Source: Colwellia sp. | Lineage (GTDB): Bacteria > Pseudomonadota > Gammaproteobacteria > Enterobacterales > Alteromonadaceae | Direction of reading: 5' to 3' | Assembly: GCA_002733765.1 (NCBI GenBank) | Contig: NVWU01000009.1 | Span: 1 to 64,000 of the forward strand | DNA length: 64,000 nt | Part shown: positions 48,918-59,035 of the stretch, one piece after another | Position numbering within the stretch: the stretch's first letter is position 1 | Layout of the letters: each line of letters begins with the position of its first letter | Position numbers and translations under genes: made by a program | The notes under the pieces: generated by a model | The model's input: the letters and a program-made list of their open reading frames with translations, nothing else | Database searches by the model: none | What the model was told of the DNA's origin: nothing

Positions 48918-49375
48918 CTAAGCGTCGGGGGGAGTTATACCGTAATCCAAGTAATGGAAAAATAGCAGGGGTTTGTGCCGGTATCGCTGATTACTTTGGT
49001 TGGGAAATATGGTTAGTAAGAATTTTGGTGGTGTCAGCGGTATTATTTGGTATGCCTTTTTTAATATTAGGTTATGTTGCTGCTTGGTTTATTCTAGATA
49101 AAAAACCTAAAGGACAAGCCCGACAAAGTAAATACCATAGAGCAGGAGCTTCAAAGTATTCACAAGGTGAAAGGGCTAACAAGTATGATGAATATGAAGA
49201 AGTGAATGAATCGATTAAAGTTAAGGCGAGAGTATGGCAATCAGGTGAACCACCTAAGCAGGCTTTTTATGATATACGCCGTAAATTTTCATCGTTAGAG
49301 AAGCAGCTACAAGCAATTGAGCAATATGTAACATCATCGGAGTTTACGGTGGCAAGAGAGATAAATAAACTATAG
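48914..49375 (+). CDS. pspC: Phage shock protein C
   Basis: 153 residues. N-terminal PspC domain (RNPSNGKIAGVCAGIADYFGWEIWLVRI) with one or two membrane segments (about 35-60), then a cytoplasmic tail with a final coiled coil, longer than in E. coli PspC (119). Inner-membrane stress sensor acting with PspB. Confidence 0.94.
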   Translation: MTKRRGELYRNPSNGKIAGVCAGIADYFGWEIWLVRILVVSAVLFGMPFLILGYVAAWFILDKKPKGQARQSKYHRAGASKYSQGERANKYDEYEEVNESIKVKARVWQSGEPPKQAFYDIRRKFSSLEKQLQAIEQYVTSSEFTVAREINKL

Positions 49376-49531
49376 TAAGCGACCAGTTTGTCCAACTATA
49401 AGCGCGTGTAGTGGCACACCTCGTTTGATGATGTGGTTAGCAAAATAAAGTAACGCTATTATTTCTTTAAAAAAATCATTACCATCAAACTATTCAATTA
49501 TTAAGCTATTTAAAGTTCAATTAAACAAAAC

Positions 49532-50989
49532 ATGGCAATTATTAAAAAACAGCGATTAAATAAACTTAAAAATAAAGCCAGTGACCTATTAAGCCGTAGT
49601 CTAGATCAACACATCAATTTAGCCGTTACGGGGTTGAGTCGCAGTGGCAAAACCGCCTTTATTACCTCACTGGTTAATCAATTAATTAATGAAGGTAATA
49701 GCAGTCAATTAAGTTTTTTCGATCCCGTTCATCACGGTAATTTTATTGCAGCGAAAAGGGTTCCACAAAAAAACCTATCTATTCCTCGTTTTGATTATGA
49801 CAAAGCAATATCATCACTGACAAATGAGATACCATCATGGCCTGAGCCAACTCATGGTATTAGTGAATTACGTTTAGCCATTCGTTATCAACCCAAAAAA
49901 TCATTATTGAAATATGCCACTGATATGGCAACCTTAACACTCGATATTACCGATTATCCAGGAGAGTGGCTGCTTGACTTACCGATGCTCAATCAGACTT
50001 ACGAACAATGGTCAGAGCAAACTCAAGCGTTATTACTGGCGGCACCACGCGATAAACTTTCTCAAAATTTTTTAACTAAAGTAGAAAAAATAGATCCATT
50101 TGCCTTAGCTGATGAAGAGTTGTTAGCGCAAATAGCCAAAGAATATACTGAGTTATTACATGCTTTTCGTTATGATTTAGGCCTGTCAGTGATTCAACCA
50201 GGGCGATTTATTTTACCGGCAGAGCTAGCGGGGGCACCTATTTTAGAATTTTTCCCGTTTCCTAACTTAACTAATATTGATGGTAATGATTATCAAAATG
50301 CGAGTGACGAAAGCTTTATTGGTATGCTCAGATCGCGATACATTGAGTATAAAGAACAAGTGGTAAAGGTGTTTTATCAACAACACTTTTTACGCTTTGA
50401 TCGACAAATTGTTTTAGCTGATTGTTTAACACCGCTCAATGCTTGTTCAGATAATAGTGGCTCAGAGAGTTTTACCGATTTGCAGCTAGCCATTGATATG
50501 ATTTTAGAAAGCTATAGCTATGGTCAGTCAGGTTTTTTCTCTCGGTTGTTTTCACCAAAAATTGACAAGTTATTATTTGCTGCCACCAAAGCAGATCATG
50601 TTACCTCTGAGCAACATACATCTATGGTTTCTTTACTTAATCAACTTATCTATCAAAGTAAACATAAGCTTAACTATGAAGCGATTGAAATGAAAACCCT
50701 TGCTATCGCAGCGGTGAAAAGTACTACATCAGGTAACACACTACATAAAGGGCAAAAAATACCGGTTATTCAGGGACATACTTTACCCAAAGGGCAAGAG
50801 TTGACGGAAAAAATCACACTTTTTCCTGGCGCTGTTCCTGAAAAATTACCTGAAAAAGATTATTGGCAGCAATGTGCCTTTAATTTTATTAATTTTTTAC
50901 CCATTATGGGGATGGTTAAACATGAACCTTTACCTCATATTCGTATGGATCAGGTATTACAATTCTTATTAGCGGACAAAATGGTATGA
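49532..50989 (+). CDS. ycjX: YcjX-type P-loop ATP/GTPase (DUF463)
   Basis: 485 residues. P-loop GLSRSGKT at 34-41 and Walker-B-like LTLDITDYPGEWLLDLP. It belongs to the DUF463/YcjX family, which accompanies psp genes in gammaproteobacteria and is induced with them in E. coli; the biochemical role is not established. Overlaps ycjF by 4 bases. Confidence 0.92.
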   Translation: MAIIKKQRLNKLKNKASDLLSRSLDQHINLAVTGLSRSGKTAFITSLVNQLINEGNSSQLSFFDPVHHGNFIAAKRVPQKNLSIPRFDYDKAISSLTNEIPSWPEPTHGISELRLAIRYQPKKSLLKYATDMATLTLDITDYPGEWLLDLPMLNQTYEQWSEQTQALLLAAPRDKLSQNFLTKVEKIDPFALADEELLAQIAKEYTELLHAFRYDLGLSVIQPGRFILPAELAGAPILEFFPFPNLTNIDGNDYQNASDESFIGMLRSRYIEYKEQVVKVFYQQHFLRFDRQIVLADCLTPLNACSDNSGSESFTDLQLAIDMILESYSYGQSGFFSRLFSPKIDKLLFAATKADHVTSEQHTSMVSLLNQLIYQSKHKLNYEAIEMKTLAIAAVKSTTSGNTLHKGQKIPVIQGHTLPKGQELTEKITLFPGAVPEKLPEKDYWQQCAFNFINFLPIMGMVKHEPLPHIRMDQVLQFLLADKMV

Positions 50990-52083
50990 ATAAAGGTAAT
51001 AACAAAACGGATGAGAAAAGCCATCAACAGCAAATATTGTTTGCAGATAATGAATTATTAAATGAACAAGCGAGGTGTGAAGTAAAGGCAAGTCTAGATG
51101 GCAAGCAAGTGATATTTGATAATCAAGATTACTTACCCCTAGATGAACAAAAAGAATTACCTGCGCTATTGAATGATGAAGTATTAGAACAACATTTAGC
51201 GGCAACAAAAGCCAAGCCTCGTTGGTTATGGCGTATAGCATTAACGTTATTTACCGGTGTTATTGCTGTTGAAATGGTTGACTTTTTTATGATGGGTTTT
51301 GCTAACTCGCCAATTATTACCAGTGTCTATGCCATTATTTTATCCTGTTTAGTGGTACTGGCTTCTTCAAGCGTGCTTAGTGAGTGGTCAACCTTACGAC
51401 AATTTAAGCGTCGAGAAATATTAAAACAACAAGCTTATGAATTACTCTCGCATGACCCTTTAACTCAAGAGCAAAACATTAGTTCATTAGATGTAAAAAC
51501 CTTTTGTCAAAAAGTCAGTGAAAACTTGCCTTGTGATCTTGTTTCAGAGCAAGAACAAGCGTGGCAAAAAACCATAAATGCGCAATATAATGACGCTGAA
51601 TTGTTACAGCTTTATTCGCGCTTAGTGCTCACCAAGGTAGATGAAAAAGCGATGGCTGAAATTGCTAAGTTTTCTACAGAGGCAGTTGTCCTGGTTGCAC
51701 TTAGCCCTGTGGCATTCATCGATATGTTAATTATTTTATGGCGTAATTTACGCATGATTAATAAAGTTGCGCTCTTGTACGGTATAAAACTCGGATATTG
51801 GAGTCGAATACAACTTATCAGGCAGGTGTTTGTTAATATGGTTTATGCTGGTGCTAGTGAGCTTATTACTGATTTTGGTTCAGATATGATCGGTGCGGAT
51901 TTACTCGGTAAACTTTCGGGTCGTTTGGCCCAAGGGTTAGGTGCGGGTATGTTAACCGCTCGCTTAGGTGTTAAAACTATGCAGTTATGCCGTCCTATTC
52001 CTTTTGAAAGTAAACCCAAATTGGCACATGTTCGAAAAGAAATGTTAAGTACCATTAAGGGCTTACTTAGTGGTAAAAGCTAA
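50986..52083 (+). CDS. ycjF: YcjF-type inner-membrane protein (TIGR01620)
   Basis: 365 residues. Acidic N-terminus, two membrane segments (about 83-125), and a conserved C-terminal domain with further hydrophobic stretches (ELITDFGSDMIGADLLGKLSGRLAQGLGAGMLTARLG). Translationally coupled to ycjX and part of the psp-ycjXF-tyrR neighbourhood. Function unknown; membrane stress is implied only by context. Confidence 0.92.
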   Translation: MNKGNNKTDEKSHQQQILFADNELLNEQARCEVKASLDGKQVIFDNQDYLPLDEQKELPALLNDEVLEQHLAATKAKPRWLWRIALTLFTGVIAVEMVDFFMMGFANSPIITSVYAIILSCLVVLASSSVLSEWSTLRQFKRREILKQQAYELLSHDPLTQEQNISSLDVKTFCQKVSENLPCDLVSEQEQAWQKTINAQYNDAELLQLYSRLVLTKVDEKAMAEIAKFSTEAVVLVALSPVAFIDMLIILWRNLRMINKVALLYGIKLGYWSRIQLIRQVFVNMVYAGASELITDFGSDMIGADLLGKLSGRLAQGLGAGMLTARLGVKTMQLCRPIPFESKPKLAHVRKEMLSTIKGLLSGKS

Positions 52084-52168
52084 AGTCTGCCTATATCTGC
52101 GTTACTTAAATAGGCTAATTTCAGGCAGTCTGCACAATTTATAATCAAGGCATATTTTTTCTTAAGCG

Positions 52169-52220
52169 TTATTCAGGAGAATATGCTCGGCATTTTCTAA
52201 TAACACCACTATATAGCGTC
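52169..52220. repeat. Free-standing copy of module E (E2)
   Basis: TTATTCAGGAGAATATGCTC to ATATAGCGTCC is the reverse complement, with some changes, of 425-481 inside family A copy 1. Similarity extends a few bases past the 49-bp block on both sides. No gene. Confidence 0.65.
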
Positions 52221-52381
52221 CTTAAAAAATGTACCGCAAAGGATGATTTGTTCAGTATTGACCAAAGTTGTTTCTAATTCCCGCTGACTCATACATCTGC
52301 AAGTTGAACGAGGATATATCCCTTACTTAGGCTTTTTTATTGTAAAAATTAGTTTACAATAGTTTTTTTATTTGACCTAAT

Positions 52382-52646
52382 ATACCAAATAAAATAATGA
52401 ATTAGTCAATTCAGTGCTTTGTCAGAGACGTTAGAACAAGCAAAAGTTGTGCGTTATATAGTGATACTCTATAGTCAAACAAGTTTGTGACGTTATCACT
52501 TTCCTGATGAGCGCCCAAGGGCGAGTTTAATAGGTTTATGCAGCGTCATTGATTTTGACAAGGGGATAACCATTCTCTTCAATTAATGCCTTGCCTCTAT
52601 ACTTTTTAATGCTCGCTGAATGAGCAATTTATTACTCTAATTGGTC
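52382..52646. repeat. MITE-like element, family A copy 3
   Basis: 265 bp from ATACCAAATAAAATAATGA to TTATTACTCTAATTGGT. Shares GGGCGAGTTTAATAGG, TTGATTTTGACAAGGGG, ATAACCATTCTCTTCAAT and TTAATGCTCGCTGAATGA with the other copies, and has a central inverted repeat around CTATAGTCAAACAAGTTTGTG. Ends 21 bases before the tyrR ATG. Confidence 0.75.
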
Positions 52647-52667
52647 TTAGCTAGAAGGGCTTATTGC

Positions 52668-54236
52668 ATGCGTTTGGAAATTACTTGTCATGACCGTGTT
52701 GGTATGGGACAAAAAATATTAGCTATTTTTGTTGAACACAGTATCAATGTTCGTGGTATTGAGTTTAAACAGTCCGGTAGAATTTTCATTAATATTCCCG
52801 ATTTAGAATTCTCAGAACTACAAACTTTCATGCCTCAATTACGTTTACTTGAAGGTGTTGGTGATGTAAGAACCGCACCTTATATGCCTTCTGAACGAGA
52901 GCGTAATGAATTAGTAACGTTAATTAAAACCTTTCCTGATCCTTTTATTTCTCTTGATGTTAAAGGCAATATTCGCATTGTCAATAATATCGCTTCCTCA
53001 ATTATGGGATGTAATGAAGACACGGTTAAAGGCCAGCATATCAGTCAGTGGCTTAAAGGTTTTAACTTCACCCGTTGGTTAGATAATACCGATGTGTTTG
53101 CGCAAACGCGTCGGTTAAAGTTCCAAGGAGAAGACTTTGTCGCCGATATTATGCCTATTAATGTTGTCAATGAGAGTAATGAAAGTGCTGGAGATAATGA
53201 GTATGTTTTGGCAGGAGCGGTACTTATTCTCAAATCTGAAGCGCGGTTAGGCCAACAAATAAATGCTTTTAAAGAACCTAATGAGAACACTTTTACAGGT
53301 ATACAAGCGAGTAGTAGTGGTATGCGTAAAGTGATTCGTGAAGCTAAACGCATGTCTCAACTTGATGCGTCTATTTTGATTATAGGTGAAACTGGTACAG
53401 GAAAAGAGCTCTTAGCACGCGCATGTCATGCTGCTAGTGAACGAGCGGAAGAACCCTTTATGACGCTTAATTGTGCTGCTTTACCTGATGATGTTGCTGA
53501 ATCAGAATTATTTGGTGTTGGTGAGAAAAACCATGAAGAAAGTAAGCGAGGTATTTTTGAACTTGCTGATGGCGGTAGTGTTTTTCTTGATGAAGTGGGC
53601 GAAATGTCGACTAAATTGCAGAGTAAACTTTTACGTGTTATTCAAAATGGCAGCTTTAGACGCGTTGATTCAGAGCAAGAAGTGACCGTAAATGTACGTA
53701 TTATTAGTTCCACAAATAAAGATTTACTTAACTTAGTTTCTATTGGTGAATTTAGAGAGGACCTTTATTACCGCTTGAATGTTTTTGGTTTGAATATTCC
53801 GCCATTAAGGGAACGTCGCAGTGATATTTTACCTTTAGCTGAATCTTTTATCGTGCATGCGGCGCAGCAAATAGGCAGTTCAAACCTAAAACTAACGACT
53901 GAATGCCGTGAGTTTATTGAACATTATCCATGGCCAGGTAATGTCAGGCAATTAGAAAACGTATTAACAAGATCTGCTTCGTTGCTTGAGGGCAATGAAA
54001 TTGAAATCGAACATTTACAGCTTCCTGCTTATACCCGTGAACATGGCTACTTAGAGCAAGAGTTTGAAGGTACTTTAGATGCAGCGGTTAAAAGTTTTGA
54101 AGCTGATTTATTACGTAAGCTTTATCCTGCTTATCCAAGTACTCGACAATTAGCTAAAAAACTTGGCTTAAGTCATACCGCAATAGCGAACAAATTGCGT
54201 GAATATGATATTAACAAGAAAACCATCAAAATCTAG
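52668..54236 (+). CDS. tyrR: Transcriptional regulator TyrR
   Basis: 522 residues from ATG 52668 (MRLEITCHDRVGMGQ matches the family start; AGAAGGG lies ahead; E. coli TyrR is 513). N-terminal ACT domain (1-70), PAS (80-190), AAA+ domain with GETGTGKELLA (near 237) and C-terminal Fis-like HTH (STRQLAKKLGLSHTAIANKLREY). The AAA+ domain lacks GAFTGA (it has ELFGVGEKNHEES), as in other TyrR proteins that work with sigma-70. It controls aromatic amino acid genes; the tyrosine-degradation genes next door are likely targets. Confidence 0.95.
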   Translation: MRLEITCHDRVGMGQKILAIFVEHSINVRGIEFKQSGRIFINIPDLEFSELQTFMPQLRLLEGVGDVRTAPYMPSERERNELVTLIKTFPDPFISLDVKGNIRIVNNIASSIMGCNEDTVKGQHISQWLKGFNFTRWLDNTDVFAQTRRLKFQGEDFVADIMPINVVNESNESAGDNEYVLAGAVLILKSEARLGQQINAFKEPNENTFTGIQASSSGMRKVIREAKRMSQLDASILIIGETGTGKELLARACHAASERAEEPFMTLNCAALPDDVAESELFGVGEKNHEESKRGIFELADGGSVFLDEVGEMSTKLQSKLLRVIQNGSFRRVDSEQEVTVNVRIISSTNKDLLNLVSIGEFREDLYYRLNVFGLNIPPLRERRSDILPLAESFIVHAAQQIGSSNLKLTTECREFIEHYPWPGNVRQLENVLTRSASLLEGNEIEIEHLQLPAYTREHGYLEQEFEGTLDAAVKSFEADLLRKLYPAYPSTRQLAKKLGLSHTAIANKLREYDINKKTIKI

Positions 54237-54310
54237 TCAGTAGACATTCTGTTTGTTGTATTGCTCAATTGACAGCCAAAAAGTCAATTAGTCACATCTA
54301 CTTAGTATAA

Positions 54311-54345
54311 CTTCCTTTAAACTGAAGCGTTCAGCTTAAAGGAAG
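54311..54345 (+). terminator. Terminator-like hairpin after tyrR
   Basis: CTTCCTTTAAACTGAA pairs with TTCAGCTTAAAGGAAG with one mismatch and a 3-base loop. The downstream T-run is weak (CTCATTTCT). Confidence 0.6.
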
Positions 54346-54381
54346 CTCATTTCTAATAATATTTATAAGTGGAAAAAATCA

Positions 54382-54399
54382 TGTAAAGAATTTTTTCCA
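54382..54399 (+). promoter_or_regulatory. TyrR box upstream of the tyrosine catabolic genes
   Basis: TGTAAA-N6-TTTCCA against the TyrR box TGTAAA-N6-TTTACA: 11 of 12 positions match, and the essential G at 2 and C at 17 are present. It lies about 95 bases before the fumarylacetoacetase start and overlaps a GGAAAAAAT / ATTTTTTCC inverted repeat. Confidence 0.65.
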
Positions 54400-54494
54400 C
54401 GGCTAAACGCTTTCTCTTTTCTGATTACTTGAGGCTTGAAGCTAAACCCGTAGAATTAGTAGCATAATTTATAAAAGTTAAGCAAAGGTCACCA

Positions 54495-55481
54495 ATGAAA
54501 TTAGCTACTCTTAAGAATAATACGCGTGATGGTCAATTAGTTGTTGTTAATAGAACACTTGATCAAGCGGTTATTGTGGACAATATTGCCCATACATTAC
54601 AAACCGTATTAGATAACTGGCACGATCTTTCACCTAAGCTAGAAATGATTTATAACGCACTTAATAAGGGGGAAATTAATAATACTATTGCTTTTAAACA
54701 GACAGAATGTGAATCACCATTGCCTAGAGCTTATCAATGGGCAGATGGTAGCGCTTATGTCAATCATGTCGAGTTAGTACGTAAAGCGCGTAATGCAGAA
54801 ATGCCTGATACTTTTTGGACTGATCCTTTAATGTATCAAGGCGGCTCAGATGCTTTTATTGGTCCACGTGATGAAATAAAAGTAGCCTCAGAAAGCTTTG
54901 GTATTGATTTTGAATCAGAAGTCGCGGTAATAACTGACGATGTACCTATGGGGGCATCAGTAGAACAAGCAGCACTACACATCAAACTATTAATGCTGGT
55001 CAATGATGTGTCATTACGAAACTTGATTCCAGATGAATTAGCCAAAGGTTTTGGCTTCTTTGGTTCAAAACCATCAAGTGCATTTTCACCTGTTGCCATT
55101 ACCCCTGATGAATTAGGACAAGCGTGGGATGGCGCTAAATTACATTTACCACTCACTACCCATTTTAATAATGATTTGTTTGGTCAGCCAAGTTGTGGTG
55201 TGGATATGACCTTTGATTTTCCAACAATTGTGGCCCATGCAGCCAGAACGCGGCCATTATCTGCTGGCTGTATTGTTGGCTCGGGTACTATTTCAAACTA
55301 TGATCGCTCTAAAGGTTCAAGCTGCTTAGCTGAAAAACGTATGTTAGAAATAATTGCTGACGGTGAACCAAGCACTGAGTTTATGAAGTTTGGTGATAAC
55401 GTGCGCATTGAAATGTTTGATGAAAATGGAGACAGTATTTTTGGCGCGATAGAACAGACAGTGGTTGAATATAAAAGATAA
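54495..55481 (+). CDS. Fumarylacetoacetate hydrolase family protein
   Basis: 328 residues. FAH fold with metal- and substrate-binding region (GIDFESEVAVITDDVP, MLVNDVSLRN, FGSKPSSAFSPVAITP). In the homogentisate pathway this enzyme splits fumarylacetoacetate into fumarate and acetoacetate, the last step of tyrosine breakdown. Paired with maleylacetoacetate isomerase 35 bases downstream (this pair is called hmgBC in some bacteria) and preceded by a TyrR box, which supports this role. AAGGTCACC precedes the ATG. Confidence 0.9.
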   Translation: MKLATLKNNTRDGQLVVVNRTLDQAVIVDNIAHTLQTVLDNWHDLSPKLEMIYNALNKGEINNTIAFKQTECESPLPRAYQWADGSAYVNHVELVRKARNAEMPDTFWTDPLMYQGGSDAFIGPRDEIKVASESFGIDFESEVAVITDDVPMGASVEQAALHIKLLMLVNDVSLRNLIPDELAKGFGFFGSKPSSAFSPVAITPDELGQAWDGAKLHLPLTTHFNNDLFGQPSCGVDMTFDFPTIVAHAARTRPLSAGCIVGSGTISNYDRSKGSSCLAEKRMLEIIADGEPSTEFMKFGDNVRIEMFDENGDSIFGAIEQTVVEYKR

Positions 55482-55516
55482 CATGATGACAATATAGTCT
55501 TCTTCGCGAGAATAAT

Positions 55517-56158
55517 ATGAAACTTTACGGTTACTGGCGTTCAACTGCAGCTTACAGAGTGCGTATTGCTTTACATCTTAAAGGTATTCGTTATGAAAGT
55601 ATTTCCGTACATTTAGTTGAAAAGGGCGGTGAGCAACATCATGACAGTTATGTTGAAATTAATCCAAATCATTTAGTGCCAACCTTAACAGATGGCGATT
55701 TTTCATTAAATCAATCACTGGCCATTATTGACTATTTAGAAGCAACGCAATTAGGCTTATCTTTATATCCGGACAATGTACAAGCTCGCGCTAAAGTACA
55801 AGCATTGGCGTTAGATATAGCGTGTGAAATTCATCCACTCAATAACTTACGTGTTCAGCAGTATTTGGCTACTGATCTTAAGTTAAAAAATGAAGCTAAA
55901 GTGGCATGGGTTGAGCATTGGATGATGATAGGTTTTAATGCGATTGAAAAACAATTAGCGCAAAGCGCAGGCTGTTATTGTTTTCAAGATCAAATAACCG
56001 TAGCGGATATTTGTTTGGTAGCACAAGTCTATAATGCTAATCGCTTTAAGGTTGATATGAGCGCTTATCCTTATATCAACCGAGTGGTTAATAATTGCAA
56101 TAAACTGGCAGCATTTCAGTTAGCATTACCTGAAAATCAAGAAGATGCGCAGATATAA
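55517..56158 (+). CDS. maiA: Maleylacetoacetate isomerase (zeta-class glutathione transferase)
   Basis: 213 residues. Thioredoxin-like N-domain with the zeta-class signature YWRSTAAYRVRIALHLKGI (residues 6-24; the S-S/S-T active-site serine lies here), then an all-helical C-domain. Isomerises maleylacetoacetate to fumarylacetoacetate with glutathione. Second gene of the tyrosine-catabolic pair. gshA, needed for its cofactor, is elsewhere in the window. Confidence 0.93.
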   Translation: MKLYGYWRSTAAYRVRIALHLKGIRYESISVHLVEKGGEQHHDSYVEINPNHLVPTLTDGDFSLNQSLAIIDYLEATQLGLSLYPDNVQARAKVQALALDIACEIHPLNNLRVQQYLATDLKLKNEAKVAWVEHWMMIGFNAIEKQLAQSAGCYCFQDQITVADICLVAQVYNANRFKVDMSAYPYINRVVNNCNKLAAFQLALPENQEDAQI

Positions 56159-56189
56159 TAAACTTCGAGGTACGAGTGAAGCTAAAAAA

Positions 56190-56222
56190 ACAAAAAAAGA
56201 GCTTAAAGCTCTCTTTTTTTGT
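56190..56222. terminator. Bidirectional terminator between maiA and serA
   Basis: AAAGAGCTTT-like stem (AAAAGAGCT / AGCTCTCTTTT) with an A-run on the left and T-run on the right, serving the two convergent genes. Confidence 0.85.
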
Positions 56223-56249
56223 GCCGAATTATTATGGCTAACTAGCCTC

Positions 56250-57485
56250 TTAATGCAATATTCTTGCGCGGATAGTACCATCAATCGCTTTTAATGCTTT
56301 AAGTGCTTGGTCACTGTCAGCAGATTCAATATCAATAACTACATAACCAATTTTATCATCGGTTTGTAAGTACTGAGCAGCAATGTTAAAACCGTGTTCA
56401 GCAAACGTTTGGTTAATTTTTGTTAATATACCCGGTTGGTTGTGATGAATGTGTAGTAAGCGACTGGCATTCACGTGCCCAGGTAATGATACTTCAGGAA
56501 AGTTAACGGCGGATAAGCTTGAGCCATTGTCTGAATATTTGGCTAACTTACTTGCTACTTCCAAGCCAATATTTTCTTGGGCTTCTTTAGTACTACCGCC
56601 AATATGTGGTGTTAAAATAACATTATCAAAACCACGTAACGGTGAGACAAACTCATCAGCATTACCCTTAGGTTCAACAGGGAAAACGTCGATAGCAGCA
56701 CCTGCTACTTTTTTCTGGGATAATGCTTCTGCTAACGCATCAATATCAACCACGGTTCCACGAGAAGCATTAATAAATATTGCTCCAGATTTCATGGCTT
56801 CAAATTGAGCTGAACCAATCATATATCGTGTTTGTGGCGTTTCTGGTACATGCAAACTCACAACATCGGATTCGCCAAGTAAAGCATTTAATGATGTTGC
56901 TTGACTAGCATTACCTAAAGGTAGCTTTGTTTCAATATCATAAAAGCGTACGCGCATTCCTAAAGTTTCAGCTAAAATACCAAGTTGTGTACCAATGTGA
57001 CCGTAACCAATAATACCTAAGGTTTTACCGCGGGCCTCTACTGAGCCTACTGCTGATTTAAGCCATTCTCCACGGTGTGCCTTAGCACTCTTTTCAGGAA
57101 TTCCACGTAGTAATAATAAGGTTTCACCTAGTACTAACTCTGCAACTGAGCGAGTATTTGAAAAAGGCGCATTAAAGACAGGAATACCTAATTCTTGTGC
57201 TGCAACGGTATCAACTTGATTGGTACCAATACAAAAACAACCAATAGCCATTAATTTTTTAGCATGCTTTAATACTTCAGCGTTTAATTGAGTACGCGAG
57301 CGAATACCAATAAAGTGTACGTTGGCAATTTTTTCAATTAAATCAGACTCACTGAGTGAGGTTTTAATATACTCGATATTCGAGTAGCCTTTTATTTTTA
57401 GCTCTTCAAGGGCACTTTGATGTACACCTTCAAGTAATAAAATTTTAATTTTGTCTTTTGCTAATGAATTTTTATTTGTGCTCAT
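56250..57485 (-). CDS. serA: D-3-phosphoglycerate dehydrogenase
   Basis: 411 residues, the E. coli SerA type with one C-terminal ACT domain (about 335-411) for serine feedback. NAD-binding GIIGYGHIGTQLG and catalytic His in LTPHIGGSTKEAQENIG. First step of serine synthesis. Same strand as rpiA upstream with a 145-bp gap, the E. coli neighbour order. No Lrp-type site was recognised. Confidence 0.97.
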   Translation of the reverse strand: MSTNKNSLAKDKIKILLLEGVHQSALEELKIKGYSNIEYIKTSLSESDLIEKIANVHFIGIRSRTQLNAEVLKHAKKLMAIGCFCIGTNQVDTVAAQELGIPVFNAPFSNTRSVAELVLGETLLLLRGIPEKSAKAHRGEWLKSAVGSVEARGKTLGIIGYGHIGTQLGILAETLGMRVRFYDIETKLPLGNASQATSLNALLGESDVVSLHVPETPQTRYMIGSAQFEAMKSGAIFINASRGTVVDIDALAEALSQKKVAGAAIDVFPVEPKGNADEFVSPLRGFDNVILTPHIGGSTKEAQENIGLEVASKLAKYSDNGSSLSAVNFPEVSLPGHVNASRLLHIHHNQPGILTKINQTFAEHGFNIAAQYLQTDDKIGYVVIDIESADSDQALKALKAIDGTIRARILH

Positions 57486-57630
57486 AAGGTTTGGCTTCGC
57501 TTATAAAGTTAATTATTAATCCGCGTTTAGACGGCTAGATATCTATAATGGCAATAAGATAGCATATAGTGCTACAACTCTAAAGTACTTATTTATCTAA
57601 TTTGGATAGTTTGTAAACATTATTGCTAGG

Positions 57631-58290
57631 CTATGATTTAATTACTTGTACGCCATTTTCACTACCGACTATTAGTACATCTGCGCCACGCTGTGCAAAT
57701 AAACCGTTAGTTACTACGCCAACAATGGCATTAATATCGGCTTCTAATTTTTTAGGATCAACAATTAAGAAGTTGTGAACATCAAGGATAACATTACCAT
57801 TATCGGTAACCACACCTTGACGATACTCAGGATCACCGCCGAGTTTAACTAATTCACGAGCAACATAACTACGGGCCATCGGAATAACTTCAACAGGCAA
57901 TGGAAAGCCACCGAGTAATTCAACTTGTTTAGAGTCATCTGCGATACAGATAAATTTTTTGGCAACAGCAGCAACGATTTTTTCACGGGTTAGCGCCGCT
58001 CCACCGCCTTTGATCATGCTCATATACTTAGTTATTTCATCTGCCCCATCAACATAAACAGCTAAAACATCCACACTGTTTAGATCAAACACTTCAATAC
58101 CATGTGCTTTTAAGCGTTTGCTTGATTCTTCAGAGCTAGAAACCGCACCCTCAATTTTGTTTTTGATTGTCGCTAAAGCATCAATAAAATGATTTACTGT
58201 CGAGCCTGTACCTACACCGACAATAGTGCCATTTTCAATATATTCTAATGCTTTAATTGCTGCTGCTTTTTTCATCTCATCTTGAGTCAT
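57631..58290 (-). CDS. rpiA: Ribose-5-phosphate isomerase A
   Basis: 219 residues, full length. Interconverts ribose-5-phosphate and ribulose-5-phosphate. Motifs [20 protein letters not shown] and [14 protein letters not shown] (catalytic Glu/Lys region) are intact. Sits between serA and fthC as in E. coli. Confidence 0.97.
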   Translation of the reverse strand: MTQDEMKKAAAIKALEYIENGTIVGVGTGSTVNHFIDALATIKNKIEGAVSSSEESSKRLKAHGIEVFDLNSVDVLAVYVDGADEITKYMSMIKGGGAALTREKIVAAVAKKFICIADDSKQVELLGGFPLPVEVIPMARSYVARELVKLGGDPEYRQGVVTDNGNVILDVHNFLIVDPKKLEADINAIVGVVTNGLFAQRGADVLIVGSENGVQVIKS

Positions 58291-58372
58291 GGGGGTGCCT
58301 TAAAGGATATTATTTATGACTTGAACTAATGATGTGGATTATAGCAGTAGCATTTAAAAAAAACATTAAGTG

Positions 58373-59035
58373 TTATTGATGAAGTGATGGTTTGCAGTAT
58401 AGAGTGCGTGTTGGTGTCATAATTTTTGGTAGGGGGATATCCCAAGTCTCATGGGGCACTTTTGTTATTTGTTGGCAATCGTGAGCAACCCCGATAATAG
58501 AAAGACTATAGTGTTTATCTTGGGCAGATTCTTTATTTAGACGGTAATGTTCATACCATTTAGCTAAGGTTCTATCATAATAACCTCCACCCATTCCAAT
58601 TCTTGCTCCAGTACTATCAAAGGCAACTAAAGGCGTTAACATAATATCTAGTTGCTGGATTGGTTTGATACCTCTCACATCTAACTTAGGCTCTTCAATG
58701 TTATACCGATTGATAACCATAGTTGAGTTATGCTCATAGCGTAAAAATAACAAATGTCCTTTAGCAAAAGGATGAACAATGGGTAAATAAATATGTTTAT
58801 TTTGCTGCCAACACCAACGTATAAATGGTTGAAGATCTAATTCACCATTATTGGCCAAATATAAGGCAATGTATTTGGCTTCTTTAATGACAATATCGTT
58901 TTTTAATCGTAACAATAATGCTTCGGCGGCGGTTTGTTGAAAAGCTGTGGTAAGCGCCTTTCTTTTAGTACGCAATATTTGTCTAATTGACTTACTGGTG
59001 TTGTGTTCTTCGGGTATTAATAATGGATCAGTCAT
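58373..59035 (-). CDS. 5-formyltetrahydrofolate cyclo-ligase
   Basis: 220 residues, YgfA/MTHFS family (fthC in some annotations). ATP-dependent conversion of 5-formyl-THF to 5,10-methenyl-THF; ATP/substrate signature RIGMGGGYYDRTL. It links to folD elsewhere in the window. In E. coli the 6S RNA gene ssrS sits just upstream; here only 57 bases separate it from the transporter gene and no 6S RNA fits. Confidence 0.92.
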   Translation of the reverse strand: MTDPLLIPEEHNTSKSIRQILRTKRKALTTAFQQTAAEALLLRLKNDIVIKEAKYIALYLANNGELDLQPFIRWCWQQNKHIYLPIVHPFAKGHLLFLRYEHNSTMVINRYNIEEPKLDVRGIKPIQQLDIMLTPLVAFDSTGARIGMGGGYYDRTLAKWYEHYRLNKESAQDKHYSLSIIGVAHDCQQITKVPHETWDIPLPKIMTPTRTLYCKPSLHQ

